Assembly (NCBI GenBank): GCA_030141605.1
Contig: JAQGDQ010000186.1
Coordinates: 358,840-422,839 of the forward strand
Direction: 5' to 3'
Length of the DNA: 64,000 nt
Source of the DNA: Tubiluchus corallicola
Lineage: Eukaryota > Priapulida > Priapulimorpha > Priapulimorphida > Tubiluchidae
Shown: piece after piece, positions 35,373 to 50,300 of the stretch
Layout: every line of letters starts with the position of its first letter
How positions within the stretch are numbered: position 1 is the first letter of the stretch
Position numbers and translations under genes: made by a program
Notes under the pieces: model-generated
The model's database searches: none
Told to the model about the DNA's origin: nothing
The model's input: the letters and a program-made list of their open reading frames with translations, nothing else

Positions 35373-38300
35373 TCATACAGTGTATAAGCTTGCAGCAAAT
35401 ACAATGTCACGTTTTATTAATGTAGACGACTCTTCCATTTTTTGACATAATACTGGATCTCCTACAAGGCGTGCTGCGTTACGGACGTCTCTCAATGTTT
35501 CGTCTAATCGCTGTATCGTACGAACAATGATACCTTCCGTAACATCTGCTAATGTGGCTATTTGATTAAAAGGCTGTAAAAATGAAACCTGTGATACAAC
35601 ATTACTTGCAGCTGTAATCTTTAATAATCTGTAGTATTCCATCATGGGGAATTCATGTTAAATCAGCTTCTTATTGTATTTTCGAGCAATAGCACAAACG
35701 TACACAAATTTGCTCATTATAGTCGAAAGACCTCACACATATTCTAAAGCCAGCTAGGTGGGGTCTTCAGTGGAACAAAACCTACACATATTTTGCAAAA
35801 CTGTTGTACATTTTATTGTCCATTTTGTTAAAAATACTTCACATAACATTATAAATGTGTACTACAATTTATATACTTACCATGCCACGAGCCCACTCAT
35901 ATACGACTTCCACTAGACCAAACTTGAACCTGCCTACAAAACTGTCAACAGGTTCAATCATCCCACATTGTTTCTGTATCAAGCCAATATTTTCAGCTAT
36001 TTCTTTAATCTTATTCATTCCCTGTAATAGTAAATAAAGTTATTTTTAATTCACATCGATTTTATTTGCATATGAATGTCATTTATATACTTGATAAAGC
36101 TAATAAAAACTAAAATACCTTTTCCAAAGATGAAACCAGTTTTGGTTCAGCACATCGTTTTTCTTCAAACACCATGCAGGATAACAATGCAGCTATTTCT
36201 TCAGGATGAAGATGTGAGAAAACATTCTCAAATATTAACTCAGTGATAATTAGTTCATTATTGCTAATCTCGCATGCAACACGACCTTTAAGTTTAACCG
36301 CGTCAGTGTCATCAATGTAGCGTAAAGTCTTAAGCACCTGCAACACAGACACCAAACACTGTAAGGTTAATTAAATAGTAGTTTTGGGTCATAACATGTT
36401 ACTTTCAGAACAGAGAATTACAAAGCCAACAATGAATATGAGCAACAACGAAGCATTGCAACAGAAGAAACATTGGATAATAATATCACTTGAAAGCCTA
36501 AAACAGAGTTTTGAATGGAACTCTCAAAATGGAATGAAACTTGCAAACAAAAGCTGTTAAAAATATATAATTTATATACCTCCAGCCGTTGTATATATTC
36601 TGGTAGGAGTTGTAAACTGTTGTCACTAAGTAACCAGTTTATGTTAGCAGCTTCTTCTTTGATCTTCATATTTGACTTAACCAATTTAAACTGCAATCAA
36701 GATAAATAAATAAATAAAAGAAGTGCTAGAGTAAAAAAACGAAATAGTCTTGCACCCAATTTTTCAGAACAGATAACCACCCAAATTTGTACTGCATTGA
36801 AAAGGCACACTAAAAGAGAACATGGGACATACTCTTACAGAGCCCATCCTTGTGTGAATTTGGTATTAATCTTCATAACAACCTGTGCAGTTCATTAGAA
36901 AAAGCTATTTACTACAAGGTTATATTACTAGAGTGATCCTTAGAGTATCAGAAATGCTGAAAACTGGTGGCTTTCCTTGGCCTGTTCGAACAAAAAACAA
37001 GTAAAAAGTTTACAAAATAATTTCAAATTGACACCCTCAATGACCTAGCCTAGTCTCCAAGACTGCCTATTGTTACAGTATTAGACAAAATAATTTTTCC
37101 AACAAAAGAACTCACGTGTGCATCAAACTGAGGACACTTCAGGCAATCGTGCTTTCCCAGTGACTCCCTCTTTTTAGTTAAATACATAAATTCTTCAACT
37201 GTGTCAATATCATTTATTCCCAGATCTTTAACAGGATCTAGTACAGGTATGCCTTGCACATTAGACTCTACTAAATGCAAAAGATCCTGTGTAGCTTTGT
37301 TTGCTGACTGACCAACTGGATCATTTCTGGAAGTAAACATCAATTACGAATAATCCACATCACTTCTACAAATAGAAATAGAAACTGATACAATTAGACA
37401 AGTTTCCTGTCATTTTATACATCCAGACTACTGTGTAACAGGAAAAATAGCCAATTGGCACAGTAAAATTTTATTTTATATTACATATTGTTATTTACCT
37501 ACATTTACTATGTGCCTAACCTGATATTTGTTTTGGTGCAGCTGTACCTATGCAAATCATGTTTGTACGAAAATCTTGAAGTGTATCTTCAGGGATGGCA
37601 AAATTTGTTTGCTGGCTTCTTGTTTCTTCTTATTGTGTAAAGTTTAGCGACCAATACCATTATGCCCACAAATGAAGTATTTATGAAGTATCATTTTGCC
37701 CAAATTCAAATTTATACTTTTTGATCAATAGTAAAAACTGTACATTTTCTTTTTGACATAGTTAGCCCAAAATAAAACTCACATCTGCGCTTGTAAATTT
37801 ATAAACATCTCTGTTGTGATTGTATTAATTTTAACAATCATTACCAAAATCAGATCGTTTCATAATGAGTCACTGAAGGTGCAGTGGTAGCTGAAAGCTG
37901 GTGCGGCATCAAGTTACATGGTAGCGTGGACGAGCGCTGGCTATACAGGAAAGACATTTTTGTGAATTAATAATGAGTTAAGTTTTTAAACATGCATATT
38001 TGTTAAGCTTATTTACTGCTATTACATAAATATTCATTTAATCTGAAATAAAACAGTTTTTGTGGAACAGTTGTTGCTCTACCAGAGTAAAAATGCAAAG
38101 CAACAGCAACAATTTATGGAGCAAATCACGACTACAGCATTTCTAGCCCCAATTATAAGTTTAATGTTTTACCCCAAAATAAGTTTTTATAAAATAAAAT
38201 TATTCTCACCTGAATCTTGGTATCTGCCTCTTGTTATAATCATCCAACACTTTATCACAGGCAATTTTTAAAACTTCTGTTGTAATTTCTTTCACATGCT

Positions 38301-41300
38301 CATTCAGGATCTCCACAACCTTGTGACTGGAAGGTCCTTCTGGTAGATACAAATCTGTCATATTCACAAGTTCAGATATATGTGATTCAGTTGATTTGTT
38401 AAGAACTGCACTTGAATCACCACACTCATTTTCCTCTTCCCGTTCACACAGCAATAGAACAGAAAACTTTTTGCCTTTGTTACTGGATGACGATTTTAAT
38501 ATCACACCTGCCTGCTTTTGAAAACTCTTATGTTGGACTATGACTACTCTTCCAGAAGACATAACCTTTCCAATTTGGGGATGGGACATTACCACATTCT
38601 GTAATTAAACGATTTAAACAAATTACCTGGCATTTGATTTTAAATATCTAGCATGATTATACTTGTTACTGATATAGTCTATTAGAAGAAGCTTTAAATT
38701 AACTCTAGCCAGTTTTCTACATGCAAATTTCACGTTATAGATCCAGTAACATCGCAATTGTAAAACAGTGTATAATCTAAATACATCCATAATATATAGA
38801 TTTAAAAAACACAATTATTGAGGCCAAACTGTTTATAGTTTCAAGGATGATGTGTTTATAATGGACAAAGGTACCTTGAGGGTAGGGATGCAGTCTTTCA
38901 AATTTATGCCAGAGTTGCAAGACACCTGCAAACTGGACAAAAAATTGCATAACTGGCAACCCAGTGCTTGCACAAAACAAGTTTGTTTTGCTTTTTTTTA
39001 CTGGATCATATTTAGCCCAATAATGCACCCAATAGTACACATACTACCATTTTCAAACAATGATATTGGAGTACTTTCCATAAAAACTAAAGTTTTATCC
39101 CCAAGCCTGAATCACCTAGATACTAAGCCATGTTTAAATTATTTTTGTCTTACCTGTAGTTTTGCGTGAAGTTCCGCGTACTCCTTGTGTTGCAAATAAA
39201 ATGTTTCGATGTCACCACAATATGAACACTCAATAGTTTTCAACTTTGCAAGCTTCATGTTTAGTTGTTCCAGTTCTGCCTTGTACCTGAAATCATACAG
39301 AATGTGCAAGAGTTACAAATGTTACTGCTAATTAAGCTCTGGGCTTTTTTCAGTCTGATGATTACAATTTTTCTAAACAGTAATGACATTAAAAATCATT
39401 GTGATAGCTTTACAAAGCTGAATATTTCAAATGTTGTTTTTGTCAGTCCATGACAGCTATACTGGGCATTTATACTATAACTGCGATATCTGGACAACTG
39501 CTTTCTTAGACAGGTTAGGACTTATATTAGATATCAGCCTTAAGTCAATGATAAAATGAATCTTTTAACAAATTTTTATTATTCACAGCATAAATGGTGA
39601 AAATAATAAAAGTCGCACTGCAAAGGCAAAAAATGTCACAATTGTTGTAAGAATCAATCTGATAGAAGCAAAAACTGTTTTAAAAATATTTGGAGGTACA
39701 GATGGTAGAATATAATACTCAAGTGCTAACTGCTATATTAATAGGCTATTGCAACAAACTTAGCAATACCAACATAATACCCTCACTTACTCATTTACAT
39801 TTTTCTGGGTATGAAACTCTGAAAAACTTCGTTTCATCATGTCTTCGACTCGCAGCTTCTCAACACGCAGCAAATTCAACATCATGCCATAAGTGAGTCG
39901 AAACTGCGATTCTAATTTAGTTGGTTTGCCCTAAAATATAAAACACTTCAAATTATAACTTTGCAATGTTGCATGTGGCTGATATACTGGTGACTATACA
40001 TGTATTATGATTTAAGTTGCATACAAATTGCTCATTTACTAAGTATTTACTACACTTAAAAATTTGGTGGAATTAATATACATGTATGTAATGGAAAGAA
40101 AAGATAACTCAACTCCTAACTAAGATACTTCATTTACCTTATGGTCAATTTATTGCCTTCTAATACCAGCAACATAGAAGTTCCTGTTGCAAGGTCACTG
40201 ACCAAAAAAAACATTAATTTCATATTGCAAAAAGCAAAATTTAAGCTAAAATCATAAATTGATTGCAGTGGTGGCTCGTAGCTAAGATTAGTGGGGGTGC
40301 TGCTTCAGAAAAGTTTTACCATTGTTTTAATGTTATGTAGTAAATGATATAAACTTGTTTCTTGGGGGACATAAGGAGACCATGCTTAAATTATTTAAAT
40401 TTTCTGTAAAATAAAATAACCGGAAAAACTATGAATTAAATAGAATAGCTGAAAGCTGATAATCATGTAATTCTACTCTTTATCACGTTCAAGTATATGG
40501 TACACAGTTTTTAAGCACAACACACGCTGAGATAAAAAGAAGCACAACTTGCGCTACAGGGTCGGTACTGCATGAGCGACAGTGATCTCTCTGCCTAGCG
40601 CGCACAGCTTCTTATCTCGGACAAGTGCACATGACAGCATGCGCACAACAGCTAAACACCGCGTCTTTGGAACAGTGAAGCGCACGGGTCTGTCATATGC
40701 TCTGGTTCCGTACAAAAATTTACTTTTATGTACTAGTATAAAGTAAGAATTAAAAAAAAAAGACTCATTATATTAAATGTTATCGATAATATCAAGTGAA
40801 AATAGGGTGAGCTGCAGTTCCACAAAGCCTATATCCGAGCCGCCACTGATTGATTGATTTGAATTACCAAAATAATGTTGTGAAGTTCCGAAGTTTCAGG
40901 AACGTCCCCCTTGCATAAAATAATTACAGTACCAGTGGAATCGAGGCCTCTACGGCCCGCTCTACCTGCCATTTGAATGTACTCTCCAGGCTGAAGTGCT
41001 CGATAATTAGTACCATCGTGTTTTCGAAGAGAGTCAAAAACGACAGTCCGTGCTGGCATATTCACACCCATTGCAAACGTTTCAGTGGCAAATAGAAGCT
41101 GTTCAATGTTAATAGTTATAAGAACATTGACTAGTTGCATTAATAAATATGTCTACATTGATCAGCAATTATACCTAATAATGAAATCAAGTACTCCTTT
41201 AGGAACAGCAAACACAAAGGTTACAGATGAATTTTAAGCCACGATGTTACCAAGAAAGTAAATATTATTTTCTTACTCCACAATAACACGTAACAACACA

Positions 41301-44300
41301 CTTTACCTAAGCTGAGTAAATGTTTTTATAAGCAACCAATACAGATACTGCACATTACTAATGACCTTACATTTGTAGGAAACCTGTAGTCACACTTCAT
41401 GAAGTACACTTGTTCCTTTTGTTCAATACAGCAAAATGAATTAAAATCTTGACTGATGGGGTGCCATGCAAAGGTTCCACTTGGGCCTTCTAGCCCCATA
41501 AAGTGTGGTAACTGCTAATGGTAACTTAATTACCTTTCTGCAATGATGTCTTGAAGACAGCTTAATTTTTTTTTCTGTTTTCAATTTCATTTCATCTATT
41601 GGCAAACCCACTAATAAAGTGAAAAATGAACATTTTATGTTATGTTTCACTGTCATTTTGTTTTCACATTATTACACTAGATAACCGAATCAAAACTCAC
41701 CTTAACCAAGCCTCTCTGAAATAACATTTCAATAACCTCCTTCAAAATGGGCAAAATACCGCTGTGGTGAACACCAACACCTTTCTTCAAAATTTCTTGC
41801 ATATGTAAAACCTAGAGTAACAAGAATTGCTAATAGCTAAATAACTGACCAAATGCCTGGAAGTTCATTTTCCTGTATTTCTGTGAATTACAAGTACCTG
41901 CCATTCAAAAACCTAACATCTTTATAAACTATACCATACATATAGCATTTAACCACACTAAAGCAGACAACTATCGAGACGTTTGCCTTTGATACGTAAA
42001 AGACTGGAGCAAACACTGTTTACAAAACAAATTGTTTAACTCTGCTCTTTGACTTGTTTATCTCAGCCTATTGTTTTCAGAAAAAAAAACTTTTGGCTCA
42101 ATAGAACATTCCGTTGCACAAAAGGAGAAAAACTTTCGAAGACTATTTTGAATTGTGTTGCTTTTATCCTCTAGTGAACTATTGCCACTTCTAACTCATA
42201 TGGCAAGAAGCTTAATCAAGAAGCAGTAAGTATAGCTTAACTTTAACAGGTGAATATGCAGTGTTACAGTAAATTAGTGCATTTCTCTACAGTAGAAACT
42301 TTACTTGTAACTGCAAATTTTAGGAAACCAGAGATAAAGTATCTTCAAAAACTGCAACTGGTCTTTTTCGCACACAGTAGCCAAAAGTACACTTTGATAT
42401 TTTCGTGCAAGCTAATGCCGGTCAAGTCAAAACCAAAGGTACACGTGTTTGAACTGCACACGGAAAAAATGTAAGCGAGTTGAAATAAACGTTAAGATAT
42501 AATTTAAAACTTGCACTCAATTTTTACACTCTGTTCTAACAATTACCAAAACTCTGAAACATAAACATTAAACTTGAGTCTACCTGTGGTAATTGCCTGT
42601 CAGAGCCTTTTAATCTTGAGATGCATTTCTGAAAGAAAATGTGGATCTCTGACTTCTCAGTTTGAGTTGTTAAATCAACGCTGCTCAATGCAACAGCATT
42701 TTTATCACACTTTCTCTTTGAGAATGTAAATGCGACAACAGGAAGCAAGTTGTTTTTCTTCAAGTGGTCAATCACCGACAACCAAACACCTTTGTCCTGA
42801 AACGGCCAAGCAACAAGAAATGAAAATGTTTCTATTACGATTCAAAACTGCAGCAGAAATGCACTAACAATTATTTCTGTTTAACTAATAATTTAATGAA
42901 ATCAACCATTTTCCTAAAAACATTGAAAAAGCAACATGATTGAAAAACTAAGCAAAAATATAAACATGTTAATGTTTAACAGGCATTTTACACAGCATCT
43001 CGCTGCATAAATTCACTAAAACCCATAAAGTCCTAAAAGCATTTTTAGCAAATTTACATTTTTAAACCAAAACAAAGGTCAAATATATCCAAACAACTGA
43101 AAAGAAAAAGACTGAGAGTAAGCCTGGATATGAAATATATATCCTTGTTAGTTAAGTCTAATATCAAATGACTTAGCTCCATCAATTCTCACTTGTTTGG
43201 CAGGCCTTTATTTAATCATAATATCTTAAGACCTTCCAATGTTAGTTCCCACTGCTATTCATTTTGGTTAATTTTCTAAGTCAGCTTAAAGGGAAGTCCT
43301 ACTGCTATTCATTTTGGTTAATTTTCTAAATCAGCTTAAAGTAAACTATCAATTTCACAAAAAAACTACAATAAAGGTTTCTGGGCAATACCTGTCTAGG
43401 ATCACCACTTCTTGTACCCTTTGGTCCAAACTGAGCTGAAGATTTTGTAACTCGAGCCTTTTTGGCAGCAATGGCCTCATTGTACCCTTTAGATAAAAAT
43501 GTTCCCTCAGCTCCAACAATAAGGAAACATTCATTACTAGTTTTCTTGCTGTTTCCAGTATAAATGAAGTGTTCCAATGGAACAGGACGCTTCAAAGTGC
43601 TAATCACATAAATTTTCTTCTTTTTAGTTTTCCTGCAAAAGATGCAAAGTCATTAAGTTATGATATTGCTGATGGCGCTGGTTCTTGGGCATTCAAAAAC
43701 TATGAAACAGTAAAAAATCCCAAAGAAGAAGCCTTTCTGAAATGTCGCCCTTAAGAAGAAGAAACAATTAAGAGATAATAATTAATAATTAATAATGATA
43801 CTTAAGAAGAAACTTAAGAAACCTGTTAATGCGAACACATATTTATGTTGTATATAGTAATTGAAACTCTAATTAAACTGCTTATTTAAATGTTGTGTAA
43901 ATATAGCATACCCGACCCAGTCAGCAAACTCAAGGCAATTTGGTACAGTTGCGCTAAGCAATATTATGCTAACATGATCTGGTAGCATAATCAGTACTTC
44001 CTCCCATACCACGCCTCTCTGAATAACAAAAAAATGTAAATACGCTTTTATATGATGATTAAAGACACTTACTCAGACTGTACTATGTAAGTTTTATAAA
44101 GCAATCACATGTGTGAGAAAAATGGTGTTTGATATTTTCATTTCAGAAACACAGCAATTGTAACTCATATTATACTGATACGAAAATTGCTTGCACATTT
44201 CAAAAATTTTTGTTAAAATTCGACAATTGGTTTTAAAATTTTTCAGAGATATTTAGGTTTGGTTTTTTGAAATTAGAAATAAATAAACTTTTTTGTGATA

Positions 44301-47300
44301 TTTTATAGAACTTTGACCACTCATTTTCAAAAAATATGCTGCAATTAGTAAGAAAGACAGAGACAGACAAAAGGGTGCCAGGGAATATTGTATTAAAAAC
44401 TATTACCTCAGAATCATTAATATAATGGACTTCGTCAAATATAACCCATTCAAGATCCCTGATTGTATCAGCACCATTGTAAAGCATTGATCTGCAATGG
44501 AATACCAAATAGTCAAAACAAATTATTGGAAACTAATAATGCCACACAGTTCTTGTGGTGCAAATCAACTTTGTTGTTTAACCTATTCTTGCTCTGACTA
44601 CTTACAGCAAATCACAGAAAAACATTCTAATGTTTTTTTCTTTTTTGATTCAATAATCATCAAAGTTGACTTATATGTGTGTTGCTTTTACATTAAATTG
44701 GTTTTTAAACTACGAACAAATCTTAAGATAATTATCCAACAAGAAAGACAGCATTTTCATTGCATTTCATTGAGTCACTTTGAAAATAGCATAAAAATCA
44801 TAATATAGCAGCAGGGAAAATCAGTACAACAAATAATACACTGCGTGCTAGTTCATATTACAAATACTTTTCATTTAAATAAAAGAAATGTCAAACCGTA
44901 AAATCTCAGTGGTCATGATGAGACATTGAGCTTCTGGGCTGATTTGCACATCACCTGTCAACAGCCCCACATCTTTGAACGTTTGCTTAAAATCGCGAAA
45001 TTTTTGATTTGAAAGTGCCTTTATCGGTGATGTATAAATAGTCCTGCAACAATTATCAGTATAAGTGTAACTAGTAAGTATTTTACATGTATACAACATG
45101 TAACCGAAACCATAAAGTTGCATTAATGCTAAATTTCTAGTGTTTAGAAGCCTGAAAACAATATGAAACAATCACAGTGTAAAATGTAAATGCTGTTAAT
45201 TGAACTTTTTTGGCTTCGACTAACTAACAGACATGTTATACATATCACAATATAAATTATTTTATAAATTATATATCATAAAAATCTGATACCCGAGCAT
45301 CTTAATACCCTGCAAATGACTTTGGGAACATCAAGGTGTTTGAGTTTTCCTTGTATATACCTTCTCACTCAACTTCAAAAATGCAAGTTCAAGATGTTAA
45401 AATGGCAGGAAACAAATCTAGGTCACAATAGCTTTAAATCACTTCTAACTTTTATATACCAAATTTCCAACTTTTTAAATATCAAATATACAGTATACTG
45501 ATCTTTCATTTAGTCGTAAGACAAGCGAGGCAGACCATAGGAATACAAAATTTAAACCCGTTTAAAATTAAATGGAGTTTTACAGATATTTTGGCATCAT
45601 ACACTTCTGCTTTTATTCAAAAAATGCCAACTTGAATAGAAATTAAAAATTAATTAATTAATTAAACAGCTCTAATTAGTTAATAATTAACAAGTTGCTA
45701 CAATTCTTTTGTTTTGAACTAAGTACACCTTAGCTAATCATACCGCTGAATTTCAACTTGACTGGAGCATGCGAGCATGCAATTTAAACAAAATTAAAAT
45801 TAACTGATTTAAACGGTTATAATTAATTGCTACAAATCTTTTGTTTTGAACCAAGGATATCCCATCCAATCATTTTACCAAATTTCTACCCAACTGAATT
45901 ATGGGACCATGCAATGAAATTTATTTAATATCATCTAATTAAACAATGCAATTCATCTGCATGTTTCAGCATATCAGCATATTTCTGCTGCACTTTTCTG
46001 AGACACTCGTATACATGTACTATTGAAAGAGAAGAAATCTTGCAACAAATTTCGGAGTTACACTCAGACTCAAATGCACATCTCAATAGAGCTGAGACAC
46101 ATCTGCTGATTAGACCCCATGACAAGAAGATATAGAGCTGCTGCTGACATTGTCAAAAAATGAGAAACTATCACCATTTGATGCTGTAATAACTGTGGTT
46201 CACAAAATAATAATAAAGAATGCATCTGAAACAACGTATACTGTCAGTCTTTGTGATTATTACCTTAAAATTAATAATATTAATAAATACTGCTCAGCAC
46301 TACTTTAGATTAATTATGTAACTTTATTTGTACCTAGTCATATGTCTTGCAGATAAAGCAATGGCATATTCTGCAACAACAGTTTTCCCTGCAGATGTAT
46401 GTGCTGCTACAAATACACTTTCATGATTCTCCAAATGTAAGACAGCTTGCTTCTGAAAGTTATCTAATTCAAATGGCCACTGAAAATACGTTATAAAATT
46501 GGCAAGAGAAAGTAAAACAGCTTAAATTTCACATTAAACAATGATAAACCAGATTACTGGACCTTTCAATGATTTGAGTAAAGAGTTAAATCTATTAAGC
46601 CAAAAGACTGCTATCATAGTCAATTATTGACATTTAGTTGCAATCACCATTTTTGGTGAAACAACAAGGAAAATTAAATAAAATGCACTAACAAAAACAT
46701 AAGAAAGTACGACTATTTGAGCCATCTGCAAATCTCTGAAAATTTGGTAAAATCCTGGAATAAAAATTCCTCAGAGCCATTCAGAAGTATTAAAGTATCA
46801 AGAATAGCATGTACATAAGCACTACAAAGCAGTGCTATTGAAGCACTAACATGCTGTTGTTTTGAGACAATTAAAAATAAGAAAATTTTATACAATTCTT
46901 TGCAAAAGTACCTTATATGCCGGATCATTAATTTGTTCACTGAAATCAGCTACAGGAATGTTTACATCCACCAAAAATGCCCATTTCTCTTCAGTTTCTT
47001 GCTGTGATGATTTTTTAAAAAAAGACGGCACTTCTACCTGAAACAGATTCAGCACGTGAACTGCACACAAAACCTTTTGAAAACAAATACATGCAGACAG
47101 CATCTGGATTCCTGGCAGAAACACTTTCCTTGTACATAACGCTTCAAGTTGTGCTTTTATCGCTATTTAAAATCCTTTACAGCTTGTTTTGTATTTTCAT
47201 TCTTGTTTTAAAATGCTTTAGTTTGTTTACTTTATGTTAGATAAAACGACAACACTTTTTATACAGTGGCTATCATACTAATTATTAAATTAATGACTCG

Positions 47301-50300
47301 CGTTACCTGCTTCAACAATCAATTATGTGCAACATGATAAATCATGATCTGAGGCACATCAAGTTCCCCAAAAACAAATGATAAAAGATCAGTTTTGTAG
47401 GAAGAATGACTGCAGTTTAGCTTTGAATTTACTAAAAATTACATTAATCCATTATGCGTGGCAGACATGCTAACATAATACCTGTGTCAGATTCTCTAAG
47501 CTGTGAGTCCTTGAAATGGGAACTTCTTCCATTTCTTCCTGCAATAAAGAAAGAATAGTTTACTTATTAGAGTTTCAGTAACTTAGGAATTACTGTATTA
47601 GGAGCAAAATATATGCCTCTTTTATCCTGCCATATAATTCAGTTACATCACAATCCCGACTGTTGAGGACAAATTGATACTGTCATGTGCTGCCACCTTT
47701 TAGACCTTTAGACCTTGAAAGAATTTTAGACTTTAAATTTGTTAGCCTGTACTTATATACTCAGGTGATTCAATCTGTTTTCATGAAGTCAGTAGAACAG
47801 TAGGCTATTATACTCTCTAGATGTTTGCTGTTAGTTTTCAAAGTTTCTACTTAATTTTAGCCTAATTTAATGATTTTTGTACATGCCTGTAACCTGTTTC
47901 TGCAGTTTTTTAATGTCATTAAGATTTAAATGCCTTAATTAACCTTCACATCGTTGCGTTGTTCTTCTTTACGTTTTTTGTTTTCTGCTAAATTCCACTG
48001 ATCCAGGTCTGACCACCATTCATCGTCAAGATCGTCAAATGAAAAAATGGAGGACAAATCTAACATTTTGTCCATTATCGTGTGGTTTGCTTTTGACTTC
48101 AAGTTCGTGAGTGGTGGAGATTTGTTTTTAGTAAATTCCATGCCATGGGTGAAGCCTGGTGGCACAGTCAGCAAATCTACAAAGGCGAATTATTGTTACT
48201 ATACAGTATATGAAGTTTAATTATACTGCAATAATGAAAAAGAAATGCATGTGTATAAATTTAATATGTAGTACAACAGAAGAAACACAATGAGACATTT
48301 TACTTTTAATGCAAACTTATTAAGTAAAGAAATTAGAAATTCTAAATCAAACAAGCATTCAATTAAAGATTTTCAATTAACAATCATTCAAGAAACATCT
48401 TTGATTGTGATACAGAGAAGTCAGAAGCAAAGCATGTAAGCCCAACTTTATAACTAAAGAATAATTAAAGAAAGATAAACATTAAAAAACTCAGCAATTA
48501 TAAACCACGAATTATAAAAAGCATTCCTCATTTGTGTCTTAGACTTTATTCTACTCTTTAAAGCCTTAATAGTTGTTGAAGTGCTTAGTGATATTTGTTA
48601 TAAAAACAATTATAATTATGATATTAATTATACCTTATGTTACGATTTCATTCTGCTTTATGACACTGGCCTTTTTGGAGAATTCAACCTCTTCTAGCTA
48701 AATCACTTGTAAGGGTATAAAATGTTTCATTTAACAGCATTAAAAATATGCCTGATAACCATTATTGTTACTTTTTAAGTATAACAGCTTAGTATAACTT
48801 TTCCATTATGCCTTAGAAAGTAGCTCACCATTTTCAAAATCAATATCACCCGCTAACTTATCATTCAGTTGTGGTATATCAGTTTCTTCCAGACCACCTA
48901 AAATCATGATACACATAGTAAAGGCAATTAGTAATTGAATTTCGACAAACATGAAAAATTATTCAAGTAATGAGTACAACAAAATGCATTAAAGTAATTT
49001 TGCAGATCATATAATAAAAGCGCATTTTACATACCTGGCCAAAATGGATAATTAGTTGACGAACCGCGTAGTGCTTCTTCAGATGCACCTGGAGCCCGCT
49101 TCATAGAAGTGGAATTCTTTGCTGTTTGCCCAGCAGAATCCAGTATATCCTAAGTAAGAAACAATCAGTTTACCATATATCTACATGATGTAATTTAAAT
49201 TATTTATTAATACCAAGGTTCAAAGTAAAAGCTAAGCTAAGCAAGGACGGCATATGAAAGACTTGGCAAGATTTAGAGAGCAAGAAGCATTGGGGCAAAA
49301 ACCAAAATAACATTCAAATCGCTGGTGAGGTCCGTGTTAACGTACAGAAATGAGGCGTGCAAAATGATGAAGACAGAGAAGAAAAAACTTGCAGCATTCC
49401 AGTTCAAGTTGAAAAGGATACCAAGAATTAGATGGCAGAAGTGAATGACCAATATGGAGGTGACAAATCGGGCACGAATGAATGCGGTGAGTGATGAACT
49501 TAGAAGAAGAAGGAATTGGACTGGACATGTGCTATGGAAGGAAGAAAGGCAACAGGTAGACTGGGAACTACATGGAGAAGGACAGTGGAAGCAGAAAGGA
49601 ATTACGCAGGATGGGGGATCTGGAGCAAGGTCAAAGCAGCGGCAGAAGACAATGTTTGGAGAAGGAATGTCACTGCCTTATGCGCTTCACGATATGGAGA
49701 TAACTAAGTTCTAGGTAACTACCAAGTTTCAAATTGCCATTACCAATGCAGGACTATATAGCAAAAATGCTGAAATGAGAAATGCTCTTCAATGTAGCAA
49801 AAATCAGTAATGTTGAATTATATCAGAAACCTAAGCATATGCAAACAGATTATAGACATTTATCCTATACAAATTTATGCTACGTAATACAAAACTCAGT
49901 TACAGAACCTAAACGATTTAATATTTAATCTCCTGTATCAGTTTTGTCTTCCATTTTTAACTGCTTATTTTCACTAACCTGTTTTAGTATGATTCTTGAA
50001 AATCATGTAGTTTTATCATGTGATCATGCATTCCTATTTCAGTCACTGATCAAATAACAGAATTTGAACTACATGAATAAATTTTTTTATGTAAATTTAT
50101 CTATTAAATATCATTCCGTAATTAAATTGTTGGGTTTACTAATTACTGCTTAATTACAGTTAAATCAAGGCTGACTAACTAAACTTGATACATCATTTCT
50201 CTTACTTCCTTGTAACCAAGTAACTCTCCAGTGCTAGGATCTCGTACAACTTTTATTGTTGTCTGCAAAGGAATCACATCTATGGAAAACAAGGAAGAGA

